This document shows positions 1 to 9,455 of a stretch of 29,112 bases of DNA, piece after piece. The stretch is from NCBI GenBank assembly GCA_910579605.1, contig CAJTUG010000019.1, positions 1 through 29,112 on the forward strand, given 5' to 3'. How positions within the stretch are numbered: position 1 is the stretch's first letter; each line of letters starts with the position of its first letter. The translations under genes and the position numbers were made by a program. Origin of the DNA: an uncultured Muribaculaceae bacterium. GTDB lineage: Bacteria > Bacteroidota > Bacteroidia > Bacteroidales > Muribaculaceae. The notes under the pieces were generated by a model. That model saw nothing but the letters and a program-made list of their open reading frames with translations, ran no database searches and was not told the origin of the DNA.

Positions 1-5
1 GTATA

Positions 6-1646
6 TCAGCGATTAAAAATCTTTTCAACTGTCTGCGTACCGTCGGAATAATTGGTCTTACGCAACAAGAGCCCATGGCTGCGAGCATCTGCCGGCCTTC
101 CCATAATATCGGTATAACCGACTTTTATCGGTTCGGCTTTAATGGTTGAATTTAAAACACCGCTTCCTGAGCTTACAACTGTTCCGTCGGTGTATACAAT
201 ATCGGATTTAACTACTTTTGACCCATCGCGATAGCAGTTTTGCAGTCCAACTTTTGCAACAGTTGTATCATAATAATATGCCTCGTGGGTTATACCGTAG
301 ACAGAGAAATCCCAACCATCGGAATAATCCCATGGGATATCGGGGGTACCCTCTATTAATTCTGCAAGTTGGCCGTCGAAAAATACATTATAATACATGT
401 CTGCAGTATCCAGAATATCGCCATCGGTACTTATTCGCGGAAGATCAAACTGCAATGCCCCGGTACCAAGCACAGAAGCCGGCATAAAATTCAGAATTAC
501 CGGATTTTGGGGAATATGAGCACTATTTGTCGGTGCGGTACGTATGAGCGGTTTATCGAGGAGCTCCGAGTAATATGGTTCAGTTGTTGAAGCGTTGATT
601 AAAATGGCGTCGCTCGTTGTCATTATCTTTGTAGCTTCATCATATGTAAACTTGACGTCGCTTGCAAGATGTGGAGTCATCACCATGTCTCCCCAATCGG
701 GGTCTTCTTCAAGACTCATTGTCGCACCCCAGAAAAAGGACACGTGTTGATTGTCTGGATCAATACCGAGGAATTGACCCGAATCAAAAACAATACCGTT
801 ATCGGCGCGAACACCTTTTATCCAACATTCTTGGATTGCAGGAGCTATTCCTTGGATATATACGTCGGGGCCGCTAAACCCTACATTTACATAGTGGCCG
901 TCGCCGCCATATGAGCAAACCCATTTTTCTGTTGTTATTCCGTCGGGTACTTGGGTAAGGTCGGCGCTGAAGGGTGTATATTGGCATGAAAGTTCACCGT
1001 AATCCATAAAATAGCCATCCCAAATCAAGCCAAGCATAGAAAAATCGGTCTCGTCAAGTTGCCTTCCGAAATTTTCGCCGTCTATTTTATATTTCAATTG
1101 GCATTCGCCTTCGACCGGCACAAATTCAATTTCGCCAAGATCCTCGTCAAGTACACCGGTGAACATAGTGAGATAGAACTCGTAGGGTTCTTCTTCGGAA
1201 TCGCCTTCTGCAATTTCAATAAGTTGAGGGAGATCAACGACAATCTCGTCTCCGACTACTTTTCCCTTGAGATAGCTTCCGGTTTGGTAAAACAACAATG
1301 GATTTTTGATATATACCGAACCGTCTTGACACCAAACTACCTCGGTGTAGAAACCCTGGTCTGAGCCCATTTCAGCCCAAAAACCTTTGGAGTACAATCC
1401 TGTACCAGAACGTATATAAGTCTTGATATCGCCTTGTGGGGCTTCGGTGATGGGGCCAGCAGATTCCGATACCGACGTAGGTCTGAAAGACGTCGGCTCG
1501 GCTTTCCGTACTTTTGTTTTACCGGAATGATGTTCGCTTGCAATCCTGACAAATGATTGCCGTGGTTGATGTGTGTCGAGAGGTGTTGCGGCAGAGGCAT
1601 ACATCAATATACCTGAGCCTAACAGAAAGAGTAAAGTTTTTCTCAT
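6..1646 (-). CDS. Secreted protein of unknown function with T9SS-like C-terminal tail
   Basis: A complete 546-residue protein. Residues 1-19 form a signal peptide (basic MRK, hydrophobic core, ASA cleavage site), so it is exported. The long middle part (about 60-500) is rich in Asp, Gly, Trp and Tyr and looks like an all-beta extracellular protein; I recognise no catalytic motif and no named family. The last 40 residues (a DIMGRP turn, then GLLLRKTNYSDG and a basic KIFNR end) resemble the short C-terminal sorting or anchor domains of Bacteroidales secreted proteins (pattern D-x-x-GR ... G-hydrophobic ... DG ... KI/KV). This suggests export through type IX secretion, but the match is loose. 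The stop codon lies only 5 bases inside the window. It is transcribed away from the flippase gene across a 222-base intergenic region. The start at 1646 gives a perfect signal peptide. Confidence 0.8.
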   Translation of the reverse strand: MRKTLLFLLGSGILMYASAATPLDTHQPRQSFVRIASEHHSGKTKVRKAEPTSFRPTSVSESAGPITEAPQGDIKTYIRSGTGLYSKGFWAEMGSDQGFYTEVVWCQDGSVYIKNPLLFYQTGSYLKGKVVGDEIVVDLPQLIEIAEGDSEEEPYEFYLTMFTGVLDEDLGEIEFVPVEGECQLKYKIDGENFGRQLDETDFSMLGLIWDGYFMDYGELSCQYTPFSADLTQVPDGITTEKWVCSYGGDGHYVNVGFSGPDVYIQGIAPAIQECWIKGVRADNGIVFDSGQFLGIDPDNQHVSFFWGATMSLEEDPDWGDMVMTPHLASDVKFTYDEATKIMTTSDAILINASTTEPYYSELLDKPLIRTAPTNSAHIPQNPVILNFMPASVLGTGALQFDLPRISTDGDILDTADMYYNVFFDGQLAELIEGTPDIPWDYSDGWDFSVYGITHEAYYYDTTVAKVGLQNCYRDGSKVVKSDIVYTDGTVVSSGSGVLNSTIKAEPIKVGYTDIMGRPADARSHGLLLRKTNYSDGTQTVEKIFNR

Positions 1647-1829
1647 TGCTTTTGGAATAACATATAATTAGACATATTGATAGTTGTGACAGCAAAGTAA
1701 GTGCTTTATTCTCAAATATGCAAGTTTTACACAACATTTTACTATTCAATAGGCAAAATTACTAAACTAAGCCTTTATCTCGGACGTAATACTGACTACA
1801 AACTCATAAGAATCGGCCAATCATTTTTA

Positions 1830-1861
1830 TTTGGATAAAAGGCACACTTTTGGTAATTTTG
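1830..1861 (+). promoter_or_regulatory. Bacteroidetes-type promoter for the flippase gene
   Basis: TTTG at 1830-1833, 20 bases of spacing, then TAATTTTG at 1854-1861, which matches the sigma-ABfr consensus TTTG-N19-21-TAnnTTTG exactly. The start codon at 1869 is only 7 bases past the -7 box, so the transcript should start at or within a few bases of the ATG. Confidence 0.7.
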
Positions 1862-1868
1862 CAACGGT

Positions 1869-3290
1869 ATGAATCAAAACGGCATTTATAAATGGGCGTT
1901 TATCAACAAGGTGAGCGTCGCAATCATTAATTTCGGAGTGAACATCGCTTTAGCGCGTATGCTCACGACGTCAGATTTCGGTCTCCTTGCAATGATTGCC
2001 ATTTTTACTGCTGTTGCCTATGATCTTTCAAACTGCGGATTAGCCGACGGAATCATACATAAAGCAAATCCCACCGACACAGACTATTCCACCGTATTCG
2101 TTTTCAACGGCGCTTTGGGATTATTTTTCGGCCTTTCGTTCTTTTTGGGAGCGCCCTTGGTTGCACGGTTCTTCGGGCATGAGGAACTCATAGGTATAAT
2201 GAGAGTATTGGGAGTTTGCTTCTTTTTCCAGACCTTGTCGCTCATTCAAGAGACACGTCTCCGAAAAGAATTGAAGCTCAAGACTATATGTTTTGTACAT
2301 GTAGGGTCTACAATTACAGTTTCTACATTAGCAATATGGGCAGCTGCCAATGGTTATGGCTATAAAGCTTTGATTTGCACACAAATACTCTTATCGTTGG
2401 TGGTTTTTATTTTCTATGCCTTTACTACCCGTTGGTTTCCACGTATACGCTTCAGCATAAAATCATTTAAAGAATTGTTCTCCTACGGATGGCATCTTTT
2501 GCTGTCGTATTTATGCAATCTCATAAGCGTAAACGTAAATACATCATTTTTAGGACGTTATTACCCGTCGCCCTCTATGTCGGGTATATATTTCCAAGGA
2601 GCAAAACTTGCAGCTGTCCCGTTTAAAGTTAGTGAAAGTTCTCTCAATTGGCCATTCTTTGCCGTAGCTGCCAACGAAACCGACCCGTCTAAGCGCCGTC
2701 AGCTCATATGCAACATGTTTTCCACAATCCTCGGCATAAACGGTACCTTAACCCTTTTCTTACTTGTTATAGTTTCTCCCGGGATAAGGCTTCTCTATGG
2801 CGACCAATGGCTCGGGGCTATACCCATTTTCCGCATCTTGGCATTGGCACAATTCTTCATAGCTTTACGTAATTTCTTCCAGACCATTTGCAAAGTTCAC
2901 GGGAGCACTTTCTTTATCCGTAACATGGCATTTGTGGAACTCACCGTTCAACTGCTCCTCCTATTTGCTTTCTACCGCCAAGGCATAGTGTGGATTGCAT
3001 GGACACAAAGCGCAGGAGTATTTCTGTCGGTTACAATCTATTCTTTATACTGCCGTAAATTTATGGGCATGGGCATGAGGCAACTATTATCGTCGGCTAT
3101 AAGCACTCTCAGTCTCCCTGCTATAGCAGCCATAGCCGGCACCGGTACCGCAATAGCACTATCTTCTTCGAGCCCATTGGTTGGCTGCATAGCCATAGCA
3201 ATCGTTTTTGCTGCAGTGGTGATAGCATTGGGAGAATGGAAAAAACCGGCATTCTACCTATCAATACGCCGTAAATTAATAAAATATTAA
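1869..3290 (+). CDS. Wzx-like lipopolysaccharide/polysaccharide flippase (MOP superfamily)
   Basis: A 473-residue polytopic membrane protein with about 12 predicted helices, the usual length for oligosaccharide flippases of the MOP/MATE superfamily. The N-terminal run 'IYKWAFINKVSVAIINFGVN' followed by ALARMLTTSDFGLLAM is typical of the polysaccharide biosynthesis protein family (the first helix then a conserved L-x-P/T-x-D/E-F-G turn). These proteins flip undecaprenyl-linked sugar units across the inner membrane for O-antigen, capsule or exopolysaccharide. Here it stands alone, with no glycosyltransferases next to it in the window, so its substrate cannot be told. The start follows the promoter by only 7 bases. 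The next Met (residue 31) would remove the first helix, so the first ATG is preferred, implying near-leaderless translation. A weak hairpin with a T-run follows the gene. Confidence 0.85.
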   Translation: MNQNGIYKWAFINKVSVAIINFGVNIALARMLTTSDFGLLAMIAIFTAVAYDLSNCGLADGIIHKANPTDTDYSTVFVFNGALGLFFGLSFFLGAPLVARFFGHEELIGIMRVLGVCFFFQTLSLIQETRLRKELKLKTICFVHVGSTITVSTLAIWAAANGYGYKALICTQILLSLVVFIFYAFTTRWFPRIRFSIKSFKELFSYGWHLLLSYLCNLISVNVNTSFLGRYYPSPSMSGIYFQGAKLAAVPFKVSESSLNWPFFAVAANETDPSKRRQLICNMFSTILGINGTLTLFLLVIVSPGIRLLYGDQWLGAIPIFRILALAQFFIALRNFFQTICKVHGSTFFIRNMAFVELTVQLLLLFAFYRQGIVWIAWTQSAGVFLSVTIYSLYCRKFMGMGMRQLLSSAISTLSLPAIAAIAGTGTAIALSSSSPLVGCIAIAIVFAAVVIALGEWKKPAFYLSIRRKLIKY

Positions 3291-3309
3291 CTTTCTAAAG
3301 AAAACACAG

Positions 3310-3330
3310 AAAGGCGATTTTCCTTTTTTT
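3310..3330 (+). terminator. Weak intrinsic terminator after the flippase gene
   Basis: AAAGG at 3310-3314 can pair with CCTTT at 3322-3326, followed by more T residues. The stem has only 5 bp, so this is a weak candidate. Confidence 0.3.
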
Positions 3331-3377
3331 ACCAATTTTCTTGCATATTTGACAAGCGAAAAAAGGGATAATTTTCT

Positions 3378-3385
3378 TATCTTTG
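3378..3385 (+). promoter_or_regulatory. -7 promoter box for the RND efflux operon
   Basis: TATCTTTG matches the TAnnTTTG consensus and lies 84 bases ahead of the adaptor start. No TTTG sits at the ideal 19-21 base spacing; the nearest (3348-3351) is 26 bases away, so the promoter may need an activator or be weak. Confidence 0.5.
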
Positions 3386-3391
3386 CAGCCG

Positions 3392-3417
3392 AAAAAATGT
3401 TGTAGAACATATTTTTT
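3392..3417. repeat. Inverted repeat just downstream of the efflux promoter (possible operator)
   Basis: ATGTT at 3397-3401 and AACAT at 3406-3410 form a perfect palindrome around a 4-base spacer, flanked by A6 on the left and a T6 run on the right. It begins shortly after the -7 box, where a repressor would block transcription. It could equally be a short hairpin in the leader RNA. A related palindrome with the same ATGTT-N4-AACAT core lies at 10339-10358. Confidence 0.4.
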
Positions 3418-3469
3418 GGCAATAATCACATTTACACAATCTTGAAAAATACAGATTTCAAAAAATAAT

Positions 3470-4600
3470 ATGAAAAGAAAATTTTTATCCATGTTGCTCG
3501 TTGCAGGAACGCTATGTGCATTAAGTTCTTGCGGAGCTAAAGACGCCCAAACCCAGCAGGGAGCACCCGCTCCTGAAATTGCAGTTCTAACCATAGAACC
3601 CTCTACAGCAGAATTCCAGAATTCTTACCCGGCTACAATCAAAGGAAAAACAGATATTGCCATTCGTCCGCAAGTAACAGGTTTCATCACAAAAGTGCAT
3701 GTAGACGAAGGCCAACACGTTCGCCAAGGCCAGACCCTTTTCACTATCGATCAAGTGCAATTTCTCGCAGCGGTAGAACAAGCCAAGGCTAATGTAGCCT
3801 CTGCACAAACTGCGGTATCTACAGCCGAAATAACAGAGCAAAACAAAAAAATGCTCTTAGATAAAAATATCATCAGTCATACAGAATGGCAACTTGCGGC
3901 CAACCAGCTGGCACAGGCAAAAGCAACTTTGGCACAAGCAAAAGCAGCATTGACAACGGCCGAAAAAAATCTTTCGTATACCACAGTAACCGCACCGAGC
4001 AATGGTGTCGTGGGCACGATTCCCAATCGCGAAGGTTCTTTGGCCTCGCCATCGTCGGCACAGCCTCTGACAACCATTAGCGATAACTCCGACGTTTATG
4101 CTTATTTTTCTCTCACAGAGAAAGATATTTTGCAACTTACAGATTCCACTCGCATAGAAGCAGGAATTTCTGCAATGCCTGCAGTCAAGCTTGTTTTGGC
4201 CGACGGCTCCGTTTACCCCTTGGAAGGAAAAGTAGCTACCGTTTCCGGGGTTATAGACCAGAGCACCGGAGCGGCATCAGCGCGCGCACTCTTTGCAAAT
4301 CCCGACGGCCGTCTCCGTAGCGGCAACAGCGGCCAAGTTGTTTTCCCTCGCCACAGCGAAGGCGTATTGGTGATACCCCAACGCGCGACATACGAAGTGC
4401 AGGATATCCGCTATGTCTACACTCTTGACGGCGATAACAAAACGGTGGCAACACAAATTACCGTGCAGCCCTACGATGACGGTAAGAATTTCGTGGTAAC
4501 ATCCGGCCTTAACCCCGGCGACCGCGTGGTAGTTGAAGGCGTGGGCACTACAGTGCGCCCCGGAATGCAAATCACTCCCAAAGCACCGGCTGCACAGTAA
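3470..4600 (+). CDS. RND efflux periplasmic adaptor (membrane fusion) lipoprotein, AcrA/MexA type
   Basis: A 376-residue protein with a lipoprotein signal peptide; the lipobox ends at Cys21 (LSSC). The order of parts is that of HlyD/AcrA adaptors: a beta-barrel and first lipoyl half (about 40-85, with IRPQVTGFITKV and DEGQHVRQGQ), an Ala/Gln-rich alpha-helical hairpin (about 90-155, with AKANVASAQTAV and AQAKATLAQAKAAL), a second lipoyl half (about 160-190, TVTAPSNGVVGTI), then a beta-barrel domain (to about 290) and a membrane-proximal domain ending GDRVVVEGVGTTVRPGMQI. It should bridge the inner-membrane pump encoded 21 bases downstream and the outer-membrane channel encoded after that. It is the first gene of the efflux operon. 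The substrate (drug, bile salt or other amphiphile) cannot be read from the sequence. Confidence 0.93.
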   Translation: MKRKFLSMLLVAGTLCALSSCGAKDAQTQQGAPAPEIAVLTIEPSTAEFQNSYPATIKGKTDIAIRPQVTGFITKVHVDEGQHVRQGQTLFTIDQVQFLAAVEQAKANVASAQTAVSTAEITEQNKKMLLDKNIISHTEWQLAANQLAQAKATLAQAKAALTTAEKNLSYTTVTAPSNGVVGTIPNREGSLASPSSAQPLTTISDNSDVYAYFSLTEKDILQLTDSTRIEAGISAMPAVKLVLADGSVYPLEGKVATVSGVIDQSTGAASARALFANPDGRLRSGNSGQVVFPRHSEGVLVIPQRATYEVQDIRYVYTLDGDNKTVATQITVQPYDDGKNFVVTSGLNPGDRVVVEGVGTTVRPGMQITPKAPAAQ

Positions 4601-4621
4601 AACCAACCAAACGTTTAAGCA

Positions 4622-7600
4622 ATGAAATTAGACAGATTTATCAACCGTCCGGTACTGTCGACGGTAATCTCTATTTTTATAGTGCTTCTGGGTATCATCG
4701 GCCTTACCTCGTTGCCGGTGACACAGTATCCGGATATAGCACCTCCTACTATCTCCGTTTCCACCACCTATAGTGGTGCCAATGCTGCCGCGGTGCTCAA
4801 CTCCGTTATTGCCCCTCTGGAAGAATCTATCAATGGTGCAGAGGGCATGACCTATATGGAGTCTACCGCAACTAATACGGGCTCTGCTACCATCAACGTA
4901 TATTTTGAGCAAGGTTTTGACCCCAACATGGCAGCAGTAGACGTGCAGAACCGTGTATCTGCAGCAGCAAACCTTCTTCCAGCCGAAGTAAACCAAGTAG
5001 GTATCCAAACACGTAAACGCCAGACGTCCATGCTTGTGGGTGTTGCATTGGTCGATACGACAACGGTTCCGCGCTACTCGTCGGAATTCTTGGACAACTA
5101 CATGAAAATCAACATCATTCCCGAGTTGCAGCGTATCCAAGGAGTCGGCGACGTAATGTCGTTTGGCGCCGACTATTCCATGCGTATATGGCTCAAGCCT
5201 GAGGTAATGGCACAATACCATCTCATGCCTGCCGACATATCTGCAGCCCTTGCCGAGCAGAACGTAGAGGCTGCTCCCGGTGCATTCGGCGAACAAGGAG
5301 ACCAATCGTTCCAATACATCATGCGCTACCGAGGCCGCCTGACGACTCCCGAGCAATTCGGCGACATCGTTGTCCGCACCGGCCAAAACGGCGAGGTTCT
5401 CTATCTTAAAGACGTTGCCGATATAGAATTGGGTCGTGTCACCTACGGCTTTGCCAACAAAAACAACGGCCAACTGGCAACTATGGCAATCGTATTCCAG
5501 ACACCAGGTTCAAATGCTACCAAGATTATCGAAGACTGCCTGGCACTGGTAGACAAAATCAAAAACGATTTGCCCGACGGCTGCGACATCATGGTGCCTA
5601 TGAACAACAACGATTTCTTGTTTGCCTCCATCAACACTGTGATACACACACTTATAGAGGCATTCATCCTTGTGTTCTTCGTGGTATACGTGTTCTTGCA
5701 AGATATACGTTCTACAATTATCCCGGCTATTGCCATCCCTGTGGCTTTGATTGGTACTTTCTTTGTGATGAACCTCATAGGGTTCTCCATCAACCTCATT
5801 ACCTTGTCGGCTCTCGTGCTTGCGATTGCCATTGTGGTCGATGATGCCATTGTGGTGGTAGAGGCTGTCCATGCCAAGTTGGACCAAGGCTACCAATCGT
5901 CGCGCCGTGCTTCTATCGACGCTATGGACGAAATAGCAGGAGCATTGATATCCATTACTTTGGTAATGATGCTTGTGTTTATCCCGGTATCATTTATGCC
6001 TGGAACGGCCGGCGTGTTCTACCGCCAATTTGGTATCACCATGGCTATAGCCATTGCGTTCTCGGCCGTCAATGCATTGACCCTTTCGCCTGCACTTTGT
6101 GCGGTGTTCCTCAAGCCTCATCATGTAGAAGGCCAAGAAGATCCGTCGTTGCGCGAGCGCTTAGGTCAGGCCTATAGTGCCGCCGGCCAGGCAGTTGCCC
6201 ATACGGCACGTCGCCGCTTTGCCTTAGACATACATCCATTGATTACGTTCTTCCTCCTTGTTGCCACAATCACATTCATGGTATTAGGCTATTTCAGCTT
6301 CCACAATGTGGCTTTAAGCTGTCTTGCTTGGGCTGTGGCTATAGTAGCTGTTTTGGGACTTTTTGGCAAACGATTCCACAAATCGTTTGAAAAGAATTTC
6401 GGCAAACTCCTTGAAAGCTATAAAAAAGGTGCGTCGTGGATGGCTCGCCATAAAATAATATCGTTTACAACAGTGGTTGTCTCTATTGTAGTGCTTGTAT
6501 GGCTGATGGCGACAACACCTTCTGCCATGGTACCAAACGAAGACACCGGCGTTGTTTTCGCCATGGTCGACATGCCGGCAGGTTCGTCGCAAGAACGTAC
6601 TCAAGAAGTGCTTAACCAGATAGATTCTTTAGCCGCTCAGATTCCGGCAATCCAATATCGCCAAATGATTAACGGCTATAGCTTTATTGCCGGCCAAGGC
6701 CCTACCTATGGTGCGTTTATTCTAAAACTCCGCAACTGGAGTGAACGAGGCAAAGGAGAAAGCGCCGACGATGTAATCAAACAGCTTTATGGCTTGACCG
6801 CACAACATGTGCGCGACGGACGTGTGATGATTTTCGCACCACCTATGATTACCGGCTACTCCACCACCAACGGTTTCGAAATGAAGATGCAGGACCGCAC
6901 AGGTGGCGATATCAACCAATTCTTCGGTGTAGTACAAGGTTTCTTGGCCCAACTCAACCAACAGCCCGAAATCCAGGCTGCATACACGACCTTCAACCCC
7001 ACATTCCCTCAGTATATGATAGATATAGATGCCGCCAAAGCAAAACAAGCAGGCATCAGCCCCTCTACCATTCTTTCAACTCTCCAGGGCTACTATGGCG
7101 GTATGTATGTATCCAACTTCAACCGTTTCGGTAAAATTTATCGTGTAATGATGCAGGCATCTCCGGAATCGCGTATCAATGTAGAGACCCTCAACAATGT
7201 GAAGATACGCAACGGCAACGAAATGGCTTCTATAGCCAATTTCGTGAAGCTTACCCGTGTCTACGGCCCCGACCTCATGAACCGATTCAACATGTTTACC
7301 TCTATCTCCGTTACCGGTACTCCTAATCCGGGATATTCTTCGGGCGAAGCCATCGCGGCAGTAGAACGCGTGGCGGCTCAGACACTCCCCCAAGGTTATG
7401 GCTATGAATATGCCGGTATGACACGCGAGGAAGCCGGAAGCGGCTCAGGAAACACAACGGCCACAATCTTCGGTCTTTGCCTCCTCTTTGTGTATCTTCT
7501 CTTGTCGGCACAGTACGAAAGCTATTTCCTTCCTTTCGCCGTTATCTTGTCCATACCCTTCGGTCTGGCCGGAGCGTTCATCTTCGCCAAAATGTTTGGC

Positions 7601-8017
7601 ATATCCAACAACATCTACTTGCAAATCGCCTTGATTATGCTTATCGGTCTATTGGCCAAGAACGCCATCCTCATTGTGGAATTCGCGCTTGAACGCCGCA
7701 TGACCGGCATGAGCATCTTCAATGCAGCAATTGCCGGCGCCGGTGCCCGTCTCCGTCCTATCCTCATGACCTCTCTTGCCATGGTTATAGGTCTTCTACC
7801 GATGATGTTCTCTACCGGCGTAGGAGCAAACGGTAACCGTTCGTTAGGCGCAGGTTCTGTAGGCGGTATGCTTATAGGCATGATTTGCCAAATCTTCGTG
7901 GTTCCGGCATTGTTTGTTGTCTTCCAGATTATCCAGGAAAAGGTGAAACCTATAAAATGGGAAAATCAGGAACGTGGCGGCAATATCGAGAACGAAATCG
8001 TACAATATGCCAAGTAA
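4622..8017 (+). CDS. RND multidrug efflux permease, HAE1/AcrB family, with an extra two-helix insertion
   Basis: An inner-membrane proton/substrate antiporter of 1131 residues, longer than the roughly 1030-1060 usual for the family. The N-terminus (FINRPVLSTVISIFIVLLGIIGL ... LPVTQYPDIAPPTISVSTTYSGANA) is classic HAE1. The proton-relay pair is in transmembrane helix 4 (VVDDAIVVVEAVH) and the matching Lys in helix 10 (LIGLLAKNAILIVEFA). The gene lies between adaptor and outer-membrane channel in the usual order. The odd part is residues about 504-595, between helices 6 and 7: instead of the short cytoplasmic loop there is a longer segment with two hydrophobic stretches (about 541-557 and 564-583). 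An even number of added helices would keep the topology of the C-terminal half. The gene continues in frame throughout, and helix 7 resumes near residue 610. Confidence 0.95.
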   Translation: MKLDRFINRPVLSTVISIFIVLLGIIGLTSLPVTQYPDIAPPTISVSTTYSGANAAAVLNSVIAPLEESINGAEGMTYMESTATNTGSATINVYFEQGFDPNMAAVDVQNRVSAAANLLPAEVNQVGIQTRKRQTSMLVGVALVDTTTVPRYSSEFLDNYMKINIIPELQRIQGVGDVMSFGADYSMRIWLKPEVMAQYHLMPADISAALAEQNVEAAPGAFGEQGDQSFQYIMRYRGRLTTPEQFGDIVVRTGQNGEVLYLKDVADIELGRVTYGFANKNNGQLATMAIVFQTPGSNATKIIEDCLALVDKIKNDLPDGCDIMVPMNNNDFLFASINTVIHTLIEAFILVFFVVYVFLQDIRSTIIPAIAIPVALIGTFFVMNLIGFSINLITLSALVLAIAIVVDDAIVVVEAVHAKLDQGYQSSRRASIDAMDEIAGALISITLVMMLVFIPVSFMPGTAGVFYRQFGITMAIAIAFSAVNALTLSPALCAVFLKPHHVEGQEDPSLRERLGQAYSAAGQAVAHTARRRFALDIHPLITFFLLVATITFMVLGYFSFHNVALSCLAWAVAIVAVLGLFGKRFHKSFEKNFGKLLESYKKGASWMARHKIISFTTVVVSIVVLVWLMATTPSAMVPNEDTGVVFAMVDMPAGSSQERTQEVLNQIDSLAAQIPAIQYRQMINGYSFIAGQGPTYGAFILKLRNWSERGKGESADDVIKQLYGLTAQHVRDGRVMIFAPPMITGYSTTNGFEMKMQDRTGGDINQFFGVVQGFLAQLNQQPEIQAAYTTFNPTFPQYMIDIDAAKAKQAGISPSTILSTLQGYYGGMYVSNFNRFGKIYRVMMQASPESRINVETLNNVKIRNGNEMASIANFVKLTRVYGPDLMNRFNMFTSISVTGTPNPGYSSGEAIAAVERVAAQTLPQGYGYEYAGMTREEAGSGSGNTTATIFGLCLLFVYLLLSAQYESYFLPFAVILSIPFGLAGAFIFAKMFGISNNIYLQIALIMLIGLLAKNAILIVEFALERRMTGMSIFNAAIAGAGARLRPILMTSLAMVIGLLPMMFSTGVGANGNRSLGAGSVGGMLIGMICQIFVVPALFVVFQIIQEKVKPIKWENQERGGNIENEIVQYAK

Positions 8018-8040
8018 TCCAACGAGAAAATTTTAAAGAT

Positions 8041-9432
8041 ATGAATTTCAATAAATTTTCACGCATTGCCTTAGCAGTGGCTTTTGCCACTGCCATGGGC
8101 AGTTGCGGAATATATACGTCGTATAAGACCCCCGAAAGCACCCCCATGACCAAAGCATATGCAGAGGCAAGGGAACTCCCTGTTGATTCTGCCGCTTTCG
8201 GCAATCTCCTGTGGGAAGACGTGTTTACCGACCCGATTCTGGCCGGTTATATCCGCGAAGCTCTCCAAAACAACGTCAACCTCCAGAACGCCAAGCTCAA
8301 TGTCGACGTTGCAAATGCCAATCTTCTGGGCGCCAATCTTAGCTATCTGCCTTCGGTTGCCTTAGCCCCGACGGCTGCCATCGCCGGCAATTCCTATATA
8401 GACGGGACTTCCAAAACATATCAGATTCCGGCGTCGGTGAGCTGGGAAATAGATATTTTCGGCAAGCTGCGCAATAACCGCAAGGGAGCAAAAGCAGCCG
8501 TACTAAAAAGTGAAGCATATGCCCAGGCAGTCCGCAGCCAAATTATAGGAGCGGTTGCCAACACGTATTATGCTTTGACAGCAGTAAAAACCCAGCTGGA
8601 ACTCCAACGCAACACCGCAGGATTGTGGAAACAGACCGTCAAGACCATGAGCGATCTTAAAGAAGGTGGTCGCGGAGTGACAGAAGCAGCCGTAGTTCAA
8701 TCTGCTGCAAACTACTACAGCATACTTTCGAGCATTACAGACCTTGAAGCTTCTGTTGACCAACTCAACAACACAATGTCTTTATTGCTCAATAAGTTGC
8801 CGCAAGAATGGGAGACCACTCGCGCAGTAGATCTCCAAGTTCCCACCATTTTACGGGCAGGAGTGCCTATGGCAGAACTTGCAGCCCGTCCAGATGTCCG
8901 CGCAGCCGAGCAAGATCTCGCAGCCGCGTTCTATGCTACTAATTCGGCGCGCGCAGCTTTCTATCCGAGCCTCAACATAACAGCCAACGGCGGCTTCACA
9001 AATAGCTTGGGCACACTCATAGTGAACCCCGGGCAATGGTTCTACCAATTGGCCGGTTCCCTCACCGCACCCCTCTTCTCCCGCGGCCAGAACATAGCAC
9101 GCCTAAAAGCGTCTAAAATCCAACAACAACAAACTCTAAACAATTTTGAATATACTATCTTGAGTGCGGCAGCTGAAGTGAGCGATGCCCTCACGGTATA
9201 CGAAAAAAGCATTGAAAAATCTGCACACCTCAAACAAATGGTTGAGAATCTGGAGAAATCTGTAGAATACACAAACGACCTTATGCTCTACTCTACAGGT
9301 TCTACAAGCTACCTTGAGGTATTGACGGCTCAACAAAGCCTTCTTGGTGCTCAAATGAACCAAATATCCACCGACCTTTCCCGTGCTCAGGCAGTTATAA
9401 ACCTGTATCAGGCTTTGGGTGGCGGACGATAA
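8041..9432 (+). CDS. Outer-membrane efflux channel lipoprotein, OprM/NodT (TolC-like) family
   Basis: The start is placed at the ATG at 8041, 23 bases after the permease stop. From there the protein is 463 residues with a proper lipoprotein signal (lipobox AMGSC, Cys22). An upstream in-frame start at 7885 would overlap the permease gene by over 130 bases and bury the signal peptide, so it is rejected. The body shows the two repeated coiled-coil halves of the family: LREALQNNVNLQNAKLNVDVANANL-like helices near 75-100, 'PASVSWEIDIFGKLRNNRKG' near 130-150 (the conserved W-E-x-D-x-F-G-K-x-R motif), the Arg-Pro-Asp-Val-Arg-Ala-Ala-Glu repeat start near 285, and a Y-x-x-G-x-x-S-Y-L-E-V-L motif near 425. 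It should form the trimeric outer-membrane exit duct of the pump. Confidence 0.93.
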   Translation: MNFNKFSRIALAVAFATAMGSCGIYTSYKTPESTPMTKAYAEARELPVDSAAFGNLLWEDVFTDPILAGYIREALQNNVNLQNAKLNVDVANANLLGANLSYLPSVALAPTAAIAGNSYIDGTSKTYQIPASVSWEIDIFGKLRNNRKGAKAAVLKSEAYAQAVRSQIIGAVANTYYALTAVKTQLELQRNTAGLWKQTVKTMSDLKEGGRGVTEAAVVQSAANYYSILSSITDLEASVDQLNNTMSLLLNKLPQEWETTRAVDLQVPTILRAGVPMAELAARPDVRAAEQDLAAAFYATNSARAAFYPSLNITANGGFTNSLGTLIVNPGQWFYQLAGSLTAPLFSRGQNIARLKASKIQQQQTLNNFEYTILSAAAEVSDALTVYEKSIEKSAHLKQMVENLEKSVEYTNDLMLYSTGSTSYLEVLTAQQSLLGAQMNQISTDLSRAQAVINLYQALGGGR

Positions 9433-9455
9433 GCTAAATACCTTAAATTACCACT

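Noticed and set aside
4628..5473. A 281-codon open frame on the - strand within the efflux permease
   Set aside because: Antisense to a well-conserved RND coding region; Cys- and Arg-rich product with no family features.
7885..8040. A longer N-terminus for the outer-membrane channel gene
   Set aside because: It would overlap the permease gene by 133 bases and put 52 residues before the lipoprotein signal peptide that begins at 8041.
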